The notes: generated by a model not told the origin, from the letters alone. A DNA stretch of 64,000 nt from Paraburkholderia sp. PGU19 (GCF_013426915.1 NZ_AP023181.1:744001-808000), one strand, 5' to 3'; shown: positions 8,538 to 17,204, counted from the first letter of the stretch. Numbers and translations are program-made.

Positions 8538-8783
8538 TTAGTCCGGCGCTATTTCACCGATCACATGAAACATCTCGAACGTGTAGCCCATATTGAAGTA
8601 TCCCGCTCGCGCATAGACGGCTATGCGCTCGAGGCGCTCTCCCGCATCGCGCGGCGAGCGCTCGGCCTGCGGGTCGGTGCGTTCTTCAGCGGCGTGGGCG
8701 GATCGCGCCTGCAACCGCTGACGCGCAACCTGGAATGGGTGAAATACGGCCTGACGATAAAACGATGCGAGGTTCATCGACAT
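8538..8783 (-). CDS. Hypothetical 81-aa protein
   Basis: This small gene has an excellent AGGAGG (8792-8797) 8 nt before ATG 8783. The protein begins MSMNLASFYRQAVFHPFQVA, has a charged, Arg/Glu-rich centre and ends GYTFEMFHVIGEIAPD. No signal peptide or transmembrane segment is seen. It is the first gene of a probable operon with the CmcJ-like and dehalogenase-like genes, 31 bp upstream of the former, and sits 52 bp downstream of a perfect inverted repeat. The family is not recognised. Confidence 0.72.
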   Translation of the reverse strand: MSMNLASFYRQAVFHPFQVARQRLQARSAHAAEERTDPQAERSPRDAGERLERIAVYARAGYFNMGYTFEMFHVIGEIAPD

Positions 8784-8834
8784 GATGCGTCCTCCTGCTC
8801 GTGACAATATTCATCGAATCTAGTCAGTGGCGGC

Positions 8835-8864
8835 GCATTGCACAAACAAGCATTTGTGCAATGC
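8835..8864. promoter_or_regulatory. Perfect 12-bp inverted repeat, likely operator
   Basis: Arms GCATTGCACAAA (8835-8846) and TTTGTGCAATGC (8853-8864) are exact reverse complements with a 6-nt spacer. The site lies 52-81 nt upstream of the 81-aa gene and 35 nt after the stop of the MFS gene. The position and symmetry fit an operator overlapping the promoter of the three-gene unit. It could also act as an intergenic hairpin; no T-run follows on the minus strand. Confidence 0.6.
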
Positions 8865-8898
8865 TTTGCAACGCACCGCCGATGGATGAACGGGCCCC

Positions 8899-10395
8899 TC
8901 AGGCGCCCACGCGCTCGGTGACGGACGGCACGCTCACATAGTCCTCGCCGTCGATATCGTAGCCAGACGGTTCCCAGCGGATCGCGAGCAGCACCAGCAG
9001 CGACGTCAGCGGAGCAATCGCGATGACCCAGAACACCTTCGTGCCGAGCGCACCCGCCAGCACCGGAAACAGAAACAGCGAGATCGTCGAAGCCGTGCGC
9101 ACGAGCGTCTGATTGAACCCCACGCCGATGCCGCGCAGCGAAGTCGGGTAACTGAGCGACGCGTAAGTCATCGAATGCGAACCGGGCCCGAAACCTTGCC
9201 CGAACAGATAACCGCCCAGCAGCAGAATCGCCGCCACCACTAGCGCAGTGCCGCCCGGACGACCGATCAGCGCGAGCCCGATCAACGAAGCGAATTGCAG
9301 GGAGTGGCCGAGCACGGTCATTTTCCACGCACCGATTGTCGGTGCGGTTCGCACGCCGATCAGCCCGCCCACGAATGCGAACAACAGATTGAGCGTGAGC
9401 GATGCGACGATTGTCGTCAGCGGGCCTTGCGCGAAAAAGCTCGTGATGATGACAGGCAAGCCAAAGATGATCGCGTTGTAACCGAACGACGACGCGCTGC
9501 CGATCACGGCCGCGAGTATCGTGCGTCTGCGGTACGTGGCGTTGAACAGCACGCCATAGTTGCGCCACGAAGCCCGGCGCGGTTGTGCGACGGGCGCCGT
9601 CGCGCGTTCGACGACGGCATCGACGCCATACGAGCGCTTCAGGATGCGCGCAGCGCCTTCCAGGTCGCCCTGGTTCGCTGCCCACACGGGCGATTCGCTG
9701 ATATAGCGGCTCCGCACCAGAATGATGACGATCGCAGGCACGGCGCCGAACGCGAGCGTGAGCCGCCACAGCCAGCCGAGCTGGTGTTCGGGCAGGATCG
9801 CGTACAGACCGAGAATCAGCAAATAGCATGTACTCGTCGCGGCATACCACGCGGGGCACCACGCAGCGACGCTTGCCGCCTTGTTGCCCTTGCCCGCCAC
9901 ACGCGAGAACTCCGCCAGAAACGCCATCGCAACGGGCAGATCGAGCCCGACGCCGAATCCCATCAGGAAGCGCGCGCCGCCGAGTACCCACGCGTTGGGC
10001 GCGAGACCGGCCGCAATCGCGGCGACGACGAAGAACAGCATGTCTGCCATGAACACGCGGTAGCGACCAATCCGATCGGTCAGATAGCCGCCGAACAACG
10101 CGCCGAGAATCGCGCCAAATGTAATCGCGGAAGAAACGAAGCCCACCTGCACGGGCGACAGTGCGAACTGTTTCGCGATGTCCTTGATGCCGTAGGCAAG
10201 CGAGGTCAGGTCATAGGCATCGAGAAAAACGCCGCCTAGTGCAATCGCGATCACGATGCGCGCATTGCTGCCCTTCACTGCGCCCGCGTTGACGATACGC
10301 GATACGTCCTGCGCGGAGCGGATGACGGCGGGACGAGTGGTGTCGTGTGGAGGCGACGAGTCCAACGGAGTGGATGGAATAGCGACGGTAGACAT
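8899..10395 (-). CDS. MFS transporter, sugar/aromatic-acid carrier type
   Basis: The 498-aa product has about 12 predicted transmembrane helices after a 45-residue hydrophilic N-terminus. Motif A-like DRIGRYRVF follows the second helix, and GGVFLDAYDLTSLAYG in the first helix is typical of the SHS/AAHS branch. A cytoplasmic loop around residues 215-270 contains SPVWAANQGDLEGAARIL. It should carry an organic solute across the inner membrane by proton symport. The downstream genes encode an oxygenase-like and a dehalogenase-like protein, so it may import their substrate. It is 115 bp from the next gene and may be a separate transcript. Confidence 0.88.
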   Translation of the reverse strand: MSTVAIPSTPLDSSPPHDTTRPAVIRSAQDVSRIVNAGAVKGSNARIVIAIALGGVFLDAYDLTSLAYGIKDIAKQFALSPVQVGFVSSAITFGAILGALFGGYLTDRIGRYRVFMADMLFFVVAAIAAGLAPNAWVLGGARFLMGFGVGLDLPVAMAFLAEFSRVAGKGNKAASVAAWCPAWYAATSTCYLLILGLYAILPEHQLGWLWRLTLAFGAVPAIVIILVRSRYISESPVWAANQGDLEGAARILKRSYGVDAVVERATAPVAQPRRASWRNYGVLFNATYRRRTILAAVIGSASSFGYNAIIFGLPVIITSFFAQGPLTTIVASLTLNLLFAFVGGLIGVRTAPTIGAWKMTVLGHSLQFASLIGLALIGRPGGTALVVAAILLLGGYLFGQGFGPGSHSMTYASLSYPTSLRGIGVGFNQTLVRTASTISLFLFPVLAGALGTKVFWVIAIAPLTSLLVLLAIRWEPSGYDIDGEDYVSVPSVTERVGA

Positions 10396-10523
10396 GATGG
10401 ATGTCGAACAGGAAGTCAGAAAGTCCCTGCATGCTAGCGACGCCCATCACGTCTTCAAAACGACGATTGAATATATGCAAATTGACGTTGCTACGATGCG
10501 TGTCGCTTCGCGCTGCACGCCTC

Positions 10524-10554
10524 GCATATCGACGATTCGCTGCTTTCGATATGC
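10524..10554. promoter_or_regulatory. Inverted repeat upstream of the MFS gene
   Basis: GCATATCG (10524-10531) and CGATATGC (10547-10554) are exact reverse complements 15 nt apart, in the region 130-160 nt upstream of the MFS start. They may be an operator. Nothing else in 10396-10629 supports a gene. Confidence 0.35.
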
Positions 10555-10629
10555 GCAAACATTGTTTGGATTCGCGCGTGTGGCCACTTAACGTCGTGAT
10601 TCGGAATGTCCCGATACAGGCACGAAACT

Positions 10630-10961
10630 CCGACGTGCTGTCGAAACGGACATTCACGCCGCCAGGTGCAACCGAAGAAGTCGCGCTGGCGTCGCATTCG
10701 TTCGATACGGGTGCTGCCTGGGGTTATTTCGCGCTACAAGCCAGCTTATCCGGATGGAAGGCCCATGGTCTCGCAGGCATCGAACGCGAGCGCATCCGTG
10801 CAGAACTGGCTATTCCCGACGACTACGCCGTCGAAGCGGCGATCGCGATCGGCCGCCCCGGCGACAAGTCCTCGTTGCCTGAAGGACTGCAGAAACGCGA
10901 AACGCCCAGTCCGCGCAATCCGCTCTCCACGCTTGCCGCGGAAGGACAGTTCGCGTTCTGA
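10630..10961 (+). pseudogene. Truncated nitroreductase-family gene (3' end only)
   Basis: About 110 codons encode the C-terminal part of an FMN nitroreductase: VLSKRTFTPPGATEEVALAS, then HSFDTGAAWGYFALQAS, HGLAGIERERIRAELAIPDD, AIAIGRPGDKSSLPEGLQ and a terminal AEGQFAF. The family is about 180-200 aa; the N-terminal half with the FMN-contacting arginines is missing. Upstream in-frame sequence is not nitroreductase-like, so a longer frame opening at 10401 is not a real start. The fragment is convergent with the PRISE-like gene. I judge it a non-functional remnant. Confidence 0.75.
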
Positions 10962-10994
10962 TCGCGAAAGCGCTCATTGCGCAGGCGAATCAGT

Positions 10995-12095
10995 TCACAA
11001 CGCAGGTGGCAACAGCTTGCGGTCGATGAACGACTGAAGCGCGTCGCAGAACGCATCGCGCGTATCGACGGCCGCATTGAATCCCGCCTTGCGAAGCTTC
11101 ACCGTGCTGACGAAAGCGACAGGCCCCGCCGGCGCGCCGTATGCAAACGCGAAATCGGCGTGCTGGTCGCCCTGTCCAACGAAAGAGCGGAGATCGCCGC
11201 TCGCAAGTCCATATCTGGCGACGATCTTCGCCCACACGTCCGCATTCTCACGAATGTACTGCGCGACGCTCCCAGGCTCGTCGACCCCGGCATTCACGCC
11301 GAGCGTCTTCGCCATCGCCGGCCATACGCTGCGCCATTCGAAGACATCGCCGTTGGTGACATTGAATATCTCGTTCGCCGCTTGCGGAGACTGCGCTGCC
11401 CACACCATCACCTCGCCGACGAGATCGGCATCCGCCATTTCCCAGACGAATGACGGGCCGCCCGGAAAACCGAATGACTCGCCTTTCTCGCGGCGGATAG
11501 CCGCGTAGACGCCGATAGCGGGAAGAACATTGAGCGCGCCGGGGGTCTTCCCCGTCACGAGTTGCGGACGTAGCACGGTATAGGTGAACCCATATTTTTC
11601 ACCGGCGTCGCGAACATAGTCCTGCTGATCGAAGAAGAAGTTTGCGTGGTCGTCGCGCGGGTCGCTTTCGCGTGCCGGAATGGCGATAGGATGCAGATGC
11701 ACACCATAAGCCTTCGTGCCTTGCAGGATCGACACGTGCTTGAGCGTCGCTTTCGATTTTCCTGAAACGAGCGGCTCGATCACATTGCGCAGCATCGCGT
11801 TGTTGATCTCGATCTGATCGGCGTTCGACCAGCCGCTCACCAGATCCTCCGCATTCTCGTAGATTGCCCCATACGCAACATGCGTAATGCCACCGAGCGC
11901 AGATAGCGCTTCACGCGCAGCGTTCTCGTCACGCAAGTCCACGGGGATGAATTCAAACTTGCGGCCGCTCGGCAGGTCCGGCTTGCGCCGGGAAATGCCG
12001 ACCACCTCCCAACCCGCAGAGAGAAAGCTCTCGATAGCGGCCACACCAATCAGTCCGCTCGCGCCCGCTACCAGTACCTTGTTGCTTGTGCCCAT
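10995..12095 (-). CDS. PRISE-like extended SDR (progesterone 5-beta-reductase type)
   Basis: The 366-aa product starts with a Rossmann motif VLVAGASGLIGVAA. The segment LQGTKAYGVH (Lys128) matches the family motif with the catalytic lysine, and ANFFFDQQDYV (152-155) matches the NFYY motif that carries the catalytic tyrosine. Here both tyrosines are phenylalanine. Members reduce activated C=C bonds of enones with NADPH in the cytosol. Length is close to the usual 350-390 aa. With its active-site tyrosine lost it may have reduced or altered activity. It is monocistronic, with a LysR gene upstream on the same strand. Confidence 0.85.
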   Translation of the reverse strand: MGTSNKVLVAGASGLIGVAAIESFLSAGWEVVGISRRKPDLPSGRKFEFIPVDLRDENAAREALSALGGITHVAYGAIYENAEDLVSGWSNADQIEINNAMLRNVIEPLVSGKSKATLKHVSILQGTKAYGVHLHPIAIPARESDPRDDHANFFFDQQDYVRDAGEKYGFTYTVLRPQLVTGKTPGALNVLPAIGVYAAIRREKGESFGFPGGPSFVWEMADADLVGEVMVWAAQSPQAANEIFNVTNGDVFEWRSVWPAMAKTLGVNAGVDEPGSVAQYIRENADVWAKIVARYGLASGDLRSFVGQGDQHADFAFAYGAPAGPVAFVSTVKLRKAGFNAAVDTRDAFCDALQSFIDRKLLPPAL

Positions 12096-12290
12096 TCCTG
12101 CTCTCCAGTTCTATCGATTCCGTTTCGGCTCAAACGTTTCGCGTTGCATTTCGCGTGGCGTGTTTGAGCGTCCTTTCCGACATCCGGTCGGTTGAACGAA
12201 ATGTAGTTTTGAACGGGAGTCTTCAGTAGTCGGCGGCGCGGAATTCCACTTATTCCATCGAGTGATGGGTTTGGCAAACACGACTCGCCA

Positions 12291-13184
12291 TTACGCCCGA
12301 GCGAGCGCCTCCTCGACGAATTCAACGAATGCCCGCGCTTTCGCCGTCACCAGCCGGCCCGATGGAAAGACGGCCCAAAGATCGACTGCGGGCAAGGTCC
12401 AGTCGGTCAATACGGCCTCGACCTTGCCCGATGCCAGCTCGGGAGAAAACATCCAGCGCGACGCGATGGCGAGCCCCATGCCATTGAAGACGGCCGTACG
12501 CATGCCTTCCGCCGCGCTCACCCGGACACGTCCCGATACCGTCACGTCCACGTCCACGTCACTGTCGTTCTGGCGAAACGTCCATGTCTCGCCGCCGCCG
12601 CCCTGCGAGTAGACGATTGCCTGATGTCGATTCAGCTCGGCGGGCGTCGTGGGCATACCAACGCGCGAGAAGTAGTCCGGCGTGCCCACGACGAGCCGCG
12701 GACTTCGGCCGATACGCCGCGCCGTCATCGACGAATCGGTCAGCGCCCCCATCCGCAACGCCACGTCCATGCCCTCTTCCAGCAGATCGATGTTCCGATC
12801 GTCGAGCTTGAGGTCGATTTCCAGCTTGGGATGCCGGCTCAGGAAGGCATCCAGCGACGGCAGCACATGCAGGCACGCGAACGTCACCGCCGCGCTGACG
12901 CGCAGCTTGCCGGACAGGCTGTCGGAGGCGTGGCGCACGACCTGCTCCGCGTCGTCGGCCTCCTGGATCGCGCGCTTCGCATGGTCGTAGAAACGCTGGC
13001 CGGCGTCCGTCATCGTCAAACCCCGCGTCGAACGCAGGATGAGCCGCACGCCGAGGCGTTCTTCCAGCTGTGCAACGGATTTGGAAATGGCGGGCTGCCC
13101 CACGTTCATCCGCTTTGCGGCAGCCGAAAACGAGCCCGCCTCGGCAACGCTAACAAAAATTTCCATTGCGGCCAGTCGATCCAT
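12291..13184 (-). CDS. LysR-family transcriptional regulator
   Basis: The 297-aa product has an N-terminal winged helix (MDRLAAMEIFVSVAEAGSFS, with the recognition helix near MNVGQPAISKSVAQLEE) and a substrate-binding domain from about residue 90. This is the AaeR/CrgA-like branch common in Burkholderia. It is divergent from the old-yellow-enzyme/SDR operon at 13328, with a 143-bp shared intergenic region, so it very likely controls that operon. A direct repeat CGTCAGGCC occurs twice in that region (near 13226 and 13253). The effector is unknown. Confidence 0.92.
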   Translation of the reverse strand: MDRLAAMEIFVSVAEAGSFSAAAKRMNVGQPAISKSVAQLEERLGVRLILRSTRGLTMTDAGQRFYDHAKRAIQEADDAEQVVRHASDSLSGKLRVSAAVTFACLHVLPSLDAFLSRHPKLEIDLKLDDRNIDLLEEGMDVALRMGALTDSSMTARRIGRSPRLVVGTPDYFSRVGMPTTPAELNRHQAIVYSQGGGGETWTFRQNDSDVDVDVTVSGRVRVSAAEGMRTAVFNGMGLAIASRWMFSPELASGKVEAVLTDWTLPAVDLWAVFPSGRLVTAKARAFVEFVEEALARA

Positions 13185-13327
13185 GCTGCGCCTCTCTCAG
13201 GTTTCGTCGAAGTCGTCAGGCCCTATTCTCTCAAGGAATGGCAGTTATCCCCGTCAGGCCTCTTCTGCGCGGCTTAACGAGCGCTCATGATCCCGTCATC
13301 TTCAACACTCATCCAGAGGATGCACGC

Positions 13328-14443
13328 ATGAACACGCTCTTCAGCCGTACCCATGTCGGCCCTTTCGAACTCCGTCACCGCATCGTGCTCGCGCCGCTCA
13401 CGCGCATGCGCACCGAGGAAGGCAACGTTCCCGGCGACCTGATGGTCGAGTACTACACGCAGCGCGCCTCGGAAGGCGGCCTGCTGATTAGCGACGCGAC
13501 GGCCGTCTCGCCGCTTGGCATTGCCTACGTCGACGCGCCGGGCATTTACACGGACGCGCAGGTCAAGGGCTGGAGACGCGTGACGAATGCCGTGCACGCG
13601 AAGGGCGCGCGCATCTTCCTGCAAATGTGGCACGCGGGACGCCAGGCGCATCCCGCCAACACGGGCGGCGTCACGCCCGTTGCCCCGTCCGCGTTGCGCT
13701 CGCTCGAACATGCGGCCATTCGCGACGGGAACGGCAACGTCGCGGAAGCCGAACTGATCGTGCCGCGCGCACTCGATCTCGACGAAATTGCGAGCATCGT
13801 CGAGCAGTTCCGTCGCAGTGCCGTGCTGGCGAAAGAGGCGGGCTTCGACGGTGTCGAGCTTCACGGCGCAAACGGATATCTGTTCGAGCAGTTCCTGCTG
13901 GACGGCACGAACCATCGCACCGACGCCTATGGTGGCCCGATCGAGAATCGCGCGCGATTCCTGTTCGACACGCTCGATGCCGTCGTCTCCGTGTGGGGTC
14001 CCGGCCGCGTCGCACTTCGACTGTCGCCGAGCGGCACGTACGGCACGATGTCGGACAGCGATCCGCATGCCACCTTCGGTTATGTCGCAGAGCGCCTGAA
14101 CAGTTATGACCTCGCGTATCTGCACGTCATCGAGCCACGTATTCGCGGCATCGTCGAACAGGAGACGAGCGAGTCGGACGTCACGTCGAAAGACATGCGC
14201 CGCCGCTACAACGGCACGATCATCGCCGCAGGCGGCTTTACGGGCGAAAGCGCCGGGCAGATCGTCGCCGACGGCCACGCGGATCTCGTCGCATTCGGGC
14301 GCATGTTCATTTCGAATCCCGATCTGCCCGAACGTCTGCGCACCGGCAAGCCGCTCACCCGTTACGACCGTTCGACCTTCTACGGCGGCGATGCGCGTGG
14401 CTACACCGACTATGCGTTTCATGCCGAAACCGAAGCCGCTTGA
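13328..14443 (+). CDS. Old yellow enzyme family alkene reductase (NADH:flavin oxidoreductase)
   Basis: The 371-aa product is a TIM-barrel FMN enzyme. APLTRMR near residue 25, LQMWHAGRQAHP near 100, the substrate-anion pair HGAN near 180 and FLLDGTNHRTDAYGG near 190 are classic OYE motifs; GRMFISNPDLPERL near 325 binds the FMN phosphate. It reduces activated alkenes or nitro compounds with NAD(P)H. The ATG at 13328 gives the family N-terminus (MNTLFSRTHVGPFEL); an upstream frame adds non-homologous residues. It is followed after 28 bp by an SDR gene and is divergent from its likely LysR regulator. Confidence 0.93.
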   Translation: MNTLFSRTHVGPFELRHRIVLAPLTRMRTEEGNVPGDLMVEYYTQRASEGGLLISDATAVSPLGIAYVDAPGIYTDAQVKGWRRVTNAVHAKGARIFLQMWHAGRQAHPANTGGVTPVAPSALRSLEHAAIRDGNGNVAEAELIVPRALDLDEIASIVEQFRRSAVLAKEAGFDGVELHGANGYLFEQFLLDGTNHRTDAYGGPIENRARFLFDTLDAVVSVWGPGRVALRLSPSGTYGTMSDSDPHATFGYVAERLNSYDLAYLHVIEPRIRGIVEQETSESDVTSKDMRRRYNGTIIAAGGFTGESAGQIVADGHADLVAFGRMFISNPDLPERLRTGKPLTRYDRSTFYGGDARGYTDYAFHAETEAA

Positions 14444-14471
14444 ATCAGCTTGAATCAGGAACGACAACATC

Positions 14472-15221
14472 ATGAATCGACTTGCAAACAGGACAGCCGT
14501 CATCACCGGCGGCAGCAGCGGCATTGGACTTGCCACCGCACAACGCTTCGTCGACGAGGGCGCGTACGTGTTCATCGTAGGCAGACGGCAATTGGAACTC
14601 GACAAGGCCGTGCAGCAGATTGGCCGCAACGTGACGGCCGTGCAGGCCGACGTGACGAATCTCGATGAGCTCGACCGCCTGTTTTCCATTGTCGGAGAGC
14701 AGCGCGGCAAGATCGACGTTCTTTTCGCCAATTCAGGGGCGGTCGAACATCGCACGCTCGAAGCGATTACGCCGCAGCATTACGATGCAACGTTCGACGT
14801 CAACGTGCGCGGACTCATTTTCACTGTGCAGAAAGCGCTGCCTTTGATGGGCGATGGAAGCAGCATCATCCTGACCAGTTCGGTTGCAGGCGTCAAAGGC
14901 TTGCCGGCGCACGACACCTACAGCGCGGCGAAGGCAGCCGTTCGCTCGCTGGCGCGGACATGGACCGTCGAACTGAAGGGCCGCGGCATTCGCGTCAATG
15001 CCATCAGCCCTGGTGCGATCGACACGCCGATCATCGACAGCCAGGTTGCGACGGCCGCCGAGGCAGACGAACTGCGCGCCAGGTTCGCTGCCGCGACGCC
15101 GTTGGGCCGCATCGGTCGGCCTGAGGAAATCGCGTCCGCAGCGCTGTTCCTCGCATCCGACGAGAGCAGTTACGTTGCGGGTATCGACCTGTTCGTCGAT
15201 GGTGGCCTCGCGCAGGTGTGA
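14472..15221 (+). CDS. SDR-family NAD(P)-dependent oxidoreductase
   Basis: The 249-aa classical SDR has a cofactor motif TGGSSGIG at residues 14-21, NSG near 90, catalytic Ser in LTSSVAG and YSAAK with the Tyr-Lys pair near 156-160. The C-terminus SSYVAGIDLFVDGGLAQV is typical. It is probably a tetrameric cytosolic dehydrogenase or reductase. It follows the old-yellow-enzyme gene by 28 bp and is followed by a strong hairpin, so the two form an operon. The substrate is unknown, possibly an enone or alcohol related to the OYE reaction. Confidence 0.93.
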   Translation: MNRLANRTAVITGGSSGIGLATAQRFVDEGAYVFIVGRRQLELDKAVQQIGRNVTAVQADVTNLDELDRLFSIVGEQRGKIDVLFANSGAVEHRTLEAITPQHYDATFDVNVRGLIFTVQKALPLMGDGSSIILTSSVAGVKGLPAHDTYSAAKAAVRSLARTWTVELKGRGIRVNAISPGAIDTPIIDSQVATAAEADELRARFAAATPLGRIGRPEEIASAALFLASDESSYVAGIDLFVDGGLAQV

Positions 15222-15236
15222 GCCCGTCGCGATGTC

Positions 15237-15260
15237 GGGGCGAGCGGTCGCGCTCGCCCC
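15237..15260 (+). terminator. Hairpin terminator after the OYE/SDR operon
   Basis: GGGGCGAGC (15237-15245) and GCTCGCCCC (15252-15260) form a 9-bp GC-rich stem with a 6-nt loop, 16 nt after the SDR stop. Only a short T-poor tail follows (CATTTGC), so it is a probable but not classic terminator. Confidence 0.6.
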
Positions 15261-15416
15261 CATTTGCTGATCGCCGCTTCATGAGCGCAAATCGGTTGCA
15301 TCCAGGCATGAGACGAGCGAGCATATTCTTGATCCGCCAGGGTATTCGTGGTCTTGCTCTCCAGGCGGTATATTCCGGGTCATTCCGAAACACGATGACG
15401 CACCTGGAACAAACGA

Positions 15417-16229
15417 ATGAATATCGGCCCCCTGGCGATTCCGGCTGGACCGCTTGCATTGTTCATCGGCATCGCCGTAGCGTTGCTCGCCACCCGTTTC
15501 TCTGCCGAGAAGCGCGCCGAAGTCGAGCGCGCCCTCTTTACGGCGTTACTCATTGGCCTGTTCGTCGCACGTGCGGTGTTCGTCCTTCAATACCTGCCGA
15601 GCTATCGCGGCGACTTCCTGGAAATGCTCGATATCAGAGACGCGGGATTCGCAGCGATACCGGGCATTGTTGCTGGAATAGCCGTCGCGCTGATTGCCGC
15701 AATTCGACGATCGGCCATACGACGCTCGCTCATCATCGCGGCAATATCGGGCTTGATCGCGTGGGGCATCGCTGGCGCAGTGATGGAGCGATCCGATCAG
15801 CCGTCGCACGTGCCGTCGATCTCGCTACTCGACGAAGCCGGCATGCCGCAACGCCTTGCACGCAACAACGGCAAGCCGCTTGTCGTCAATTTATGGGCGA
15901 CATGGTGCGGACCCTGTCGCGGCGAAATGCCCGTGCTTGCCAGCGAGCAGGCAAACCATCCCGAACTGGATCTGGCTTTCGTGAATCAGGGAGAAGACCG
16001 CCACACGGTCGAGGCGTTTCTCGCAGACCTCAACTTGCATATCGACAACTCCCGCTTTGATCCGCAACTGACGCTCGCAAAGAGCGTGAATGTCACCGCG
16101 TATCCGACCACGCTCTTTTACGATGCCAACGGACGATTCCTGGAAAAGCACTTGGGGCGCGTATCGCAGGCAACTTTCGATGCAATGCTTGCGCGTCTTT
16201 ATCCGTCGCTCGAATGTTCGCGACCTTGA
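15417..16229 (+). CDS. Membrane-anchored TlpA-like thioredoxin with polytopic N-terminus
   Basis: The 270-aa product has an N-terminal membrane region with about four hydrophobic segments (roughly 7-26, 40-60, 78-96, 103-121), starting MNIGPLAIPAGPLALFIGIA, which recalls the first part of Lgt. A thioredoxin domain follows from about residue 130, with the redox motif WATWCGPC (Cys164, Cys167) and the cis-proline in TAYPTTLFYD. The domain should face the periplasm and act as a disulfide reductase or isomerase, perhaps in cytochrome maturation. It stands alone; no partner DsbD or ccm gene is next to it. It converges on the flagellin gene. Confidence 0.87.
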   Translation: MNIGPLAIPAGPLALFIGIAVALLATRFSAEKRAEVERALFTALLIGLFVARAVFVLQYLPSYRGDFLEMLDIRDAGFAAIPGIVAGIAVALIAAIRRSAIRRSLIIAAISGLIAWGIAGAVMERSDQPSHVPSISLLDEAGMPQRLARNNGKPLVVNLWATWCGPCRGEMPVLASEQANHPELDLAFVNQGEDRHTVEAFLADLNLHIDNSRFDPQLTLAKSVNVTAYPTTLFYDANGRFLEKHLGRVSQATFDAMLARLYPSLECSRP

Positions 16230-16260
16230 GCACATAGCTTGCCTTAGCGAAGGAAACACC

Positions 16261-16291
16261 GTGCATCCCGCTCGCCCGACACAGGATGCAC
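16261..16291. terminator. Hairpin between convergent tlpA-like and flagellin genes
   Basis: GTGCATCC (16261-16268) and GGATGCAC (16284-16291) pair perfectly around a 15-nt loop, 14 nt beyond the flagellin stop and 31 nt beyond the thioredoxin stop. No T-run is visible. It may serve both genes. Confidence 0.45.
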
Positions 16292-16304
16292 GATGCCGTT
16301 GCCG

Positions 16305-17123
16305 TTACTGCAGAAGCTTCAGCACCTGCTGCGGCATCGAGTTCGCTTGCGCGAGCACCGAGATGCCCGCTTGCTGCAACACCTGAGCCTTCGACAGGTT
16401 GGCCGTTTCCGTCGCAAAGTCCGCGTCGGTGATCTGCGATTCGGCGGCGCTCATGTTGGTCGCTTCCGTTTGCGTCGTCGAGATGGCTGCCGAGAACGTG
16501 TTCTGCGTCGCGCCGAGCGTTGCCTGGAAGGTGTTGACGCTCGTCAGCACGTTATCGATCGAACTCATGGCGGCTTGCGCGCCCGAAGCCGTCGCCACGC
16601 TCAAGCCGCTGATGCCCAGCGAGTTCGCGTCCCAGCTCTGCGTGCCGAAGTTCGCAGTGATCTGCTGGCCGTTGAACGCGCCGATCTGGAAGTTGACCGA
16701 GCCGACACCGTTCAGCACGGCCTGACCGTTGAATGTCGTCTGTTGTGCAACGCGTGTGATTTCCGTCAGACGCGTCGACACTTCTGCCTGCAGGTTGGCG
16801 AGCGCGTTCGAGTCGAGCGAGCCGTCGCCTGCTTCCACTGCCAGCTGACGGATGCGCTGCAGGTTGTCGACGATCGATTGCAGCGCGCCGTTCGTGGTCT
16901 GCACCATCGAAATGCCGTTGTTCGCATTGGCGGCGCCCTGCGTCAACGCATTGATCGATGCCGTTTGCGACGTCGCAATCGCGAGGCCCGCCGCGTCGTC
17001 AGCGGCCGTGTTGATGCGCTTGCCCGACGATAGACGGTTGATCGCCTGCGAGAGCGCGTTTTGCGAACCCTCCAGGTTGTTCTGCGCCGTCAGCGACATG
17101 ATGTTCGTATTGATGTTAAGCAT
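16305..17123 (-). CDS. fliC: Flagellin
   Basis: The 272-aa product has the conserved flagellin ends: MLNINTNIMSLTAQNNLEGS at the N-terminus and QAGISVLAQANSMPQQVLKL at the C-terminus. SSGKRINTAADDAAGLAIA near residues 37-55 is diagnostic. At 272 aa it contains essentially D0/D1 plus a short central part and lacks the large D2/D3 domains of enteric flagellin, as in many Burkholderia. AAAGGGG precedes the ATG at 17123; a frame starting 42 bp earlier is not supported. It is secreted by the flagellar export apparatus. No other flagellar gene (fliD, fliS) is adjacent. Confidence 0.95.
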   Translation of the reverse strand: MLNINTNIMSLTAQNNLEGSQNALSQAINRLSSGKRINTAADDAAGLAIATSQTASINALTQGAANANNGISMVQTTNGALQSIVDNLQRIRQLAVEAGDGSLDSNALANLQAEVSTRLTEITRVAQQTTFNGQAVLNGVGSVNFQIGAFNGQQITANFGTQSWDANSLGISGLSVATASGAQAAMSSIDNVLTSVNTFQATLGATQNTFSAAISTTQTEATNMSAAESQITDADFATETANLSKAQVLQQAGISVLAQANSMPQQVLKLLQ

Positions 17124-17204
17124 TTCAACCCCTTTCGGTTCTAGAAAGATCGACAGAAGCGGCAACGCGCTTTATTCGCTACTTCACGCCACCACTCGAC
17201 GGGG

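Noticed and set aside
13274..14755. 493-codon minus-strand frame over the old yellow enzyme gene
   Set aside because: The plus strand encodes a clear OYE; the minus frame has no recognisable motif and is a shadow.
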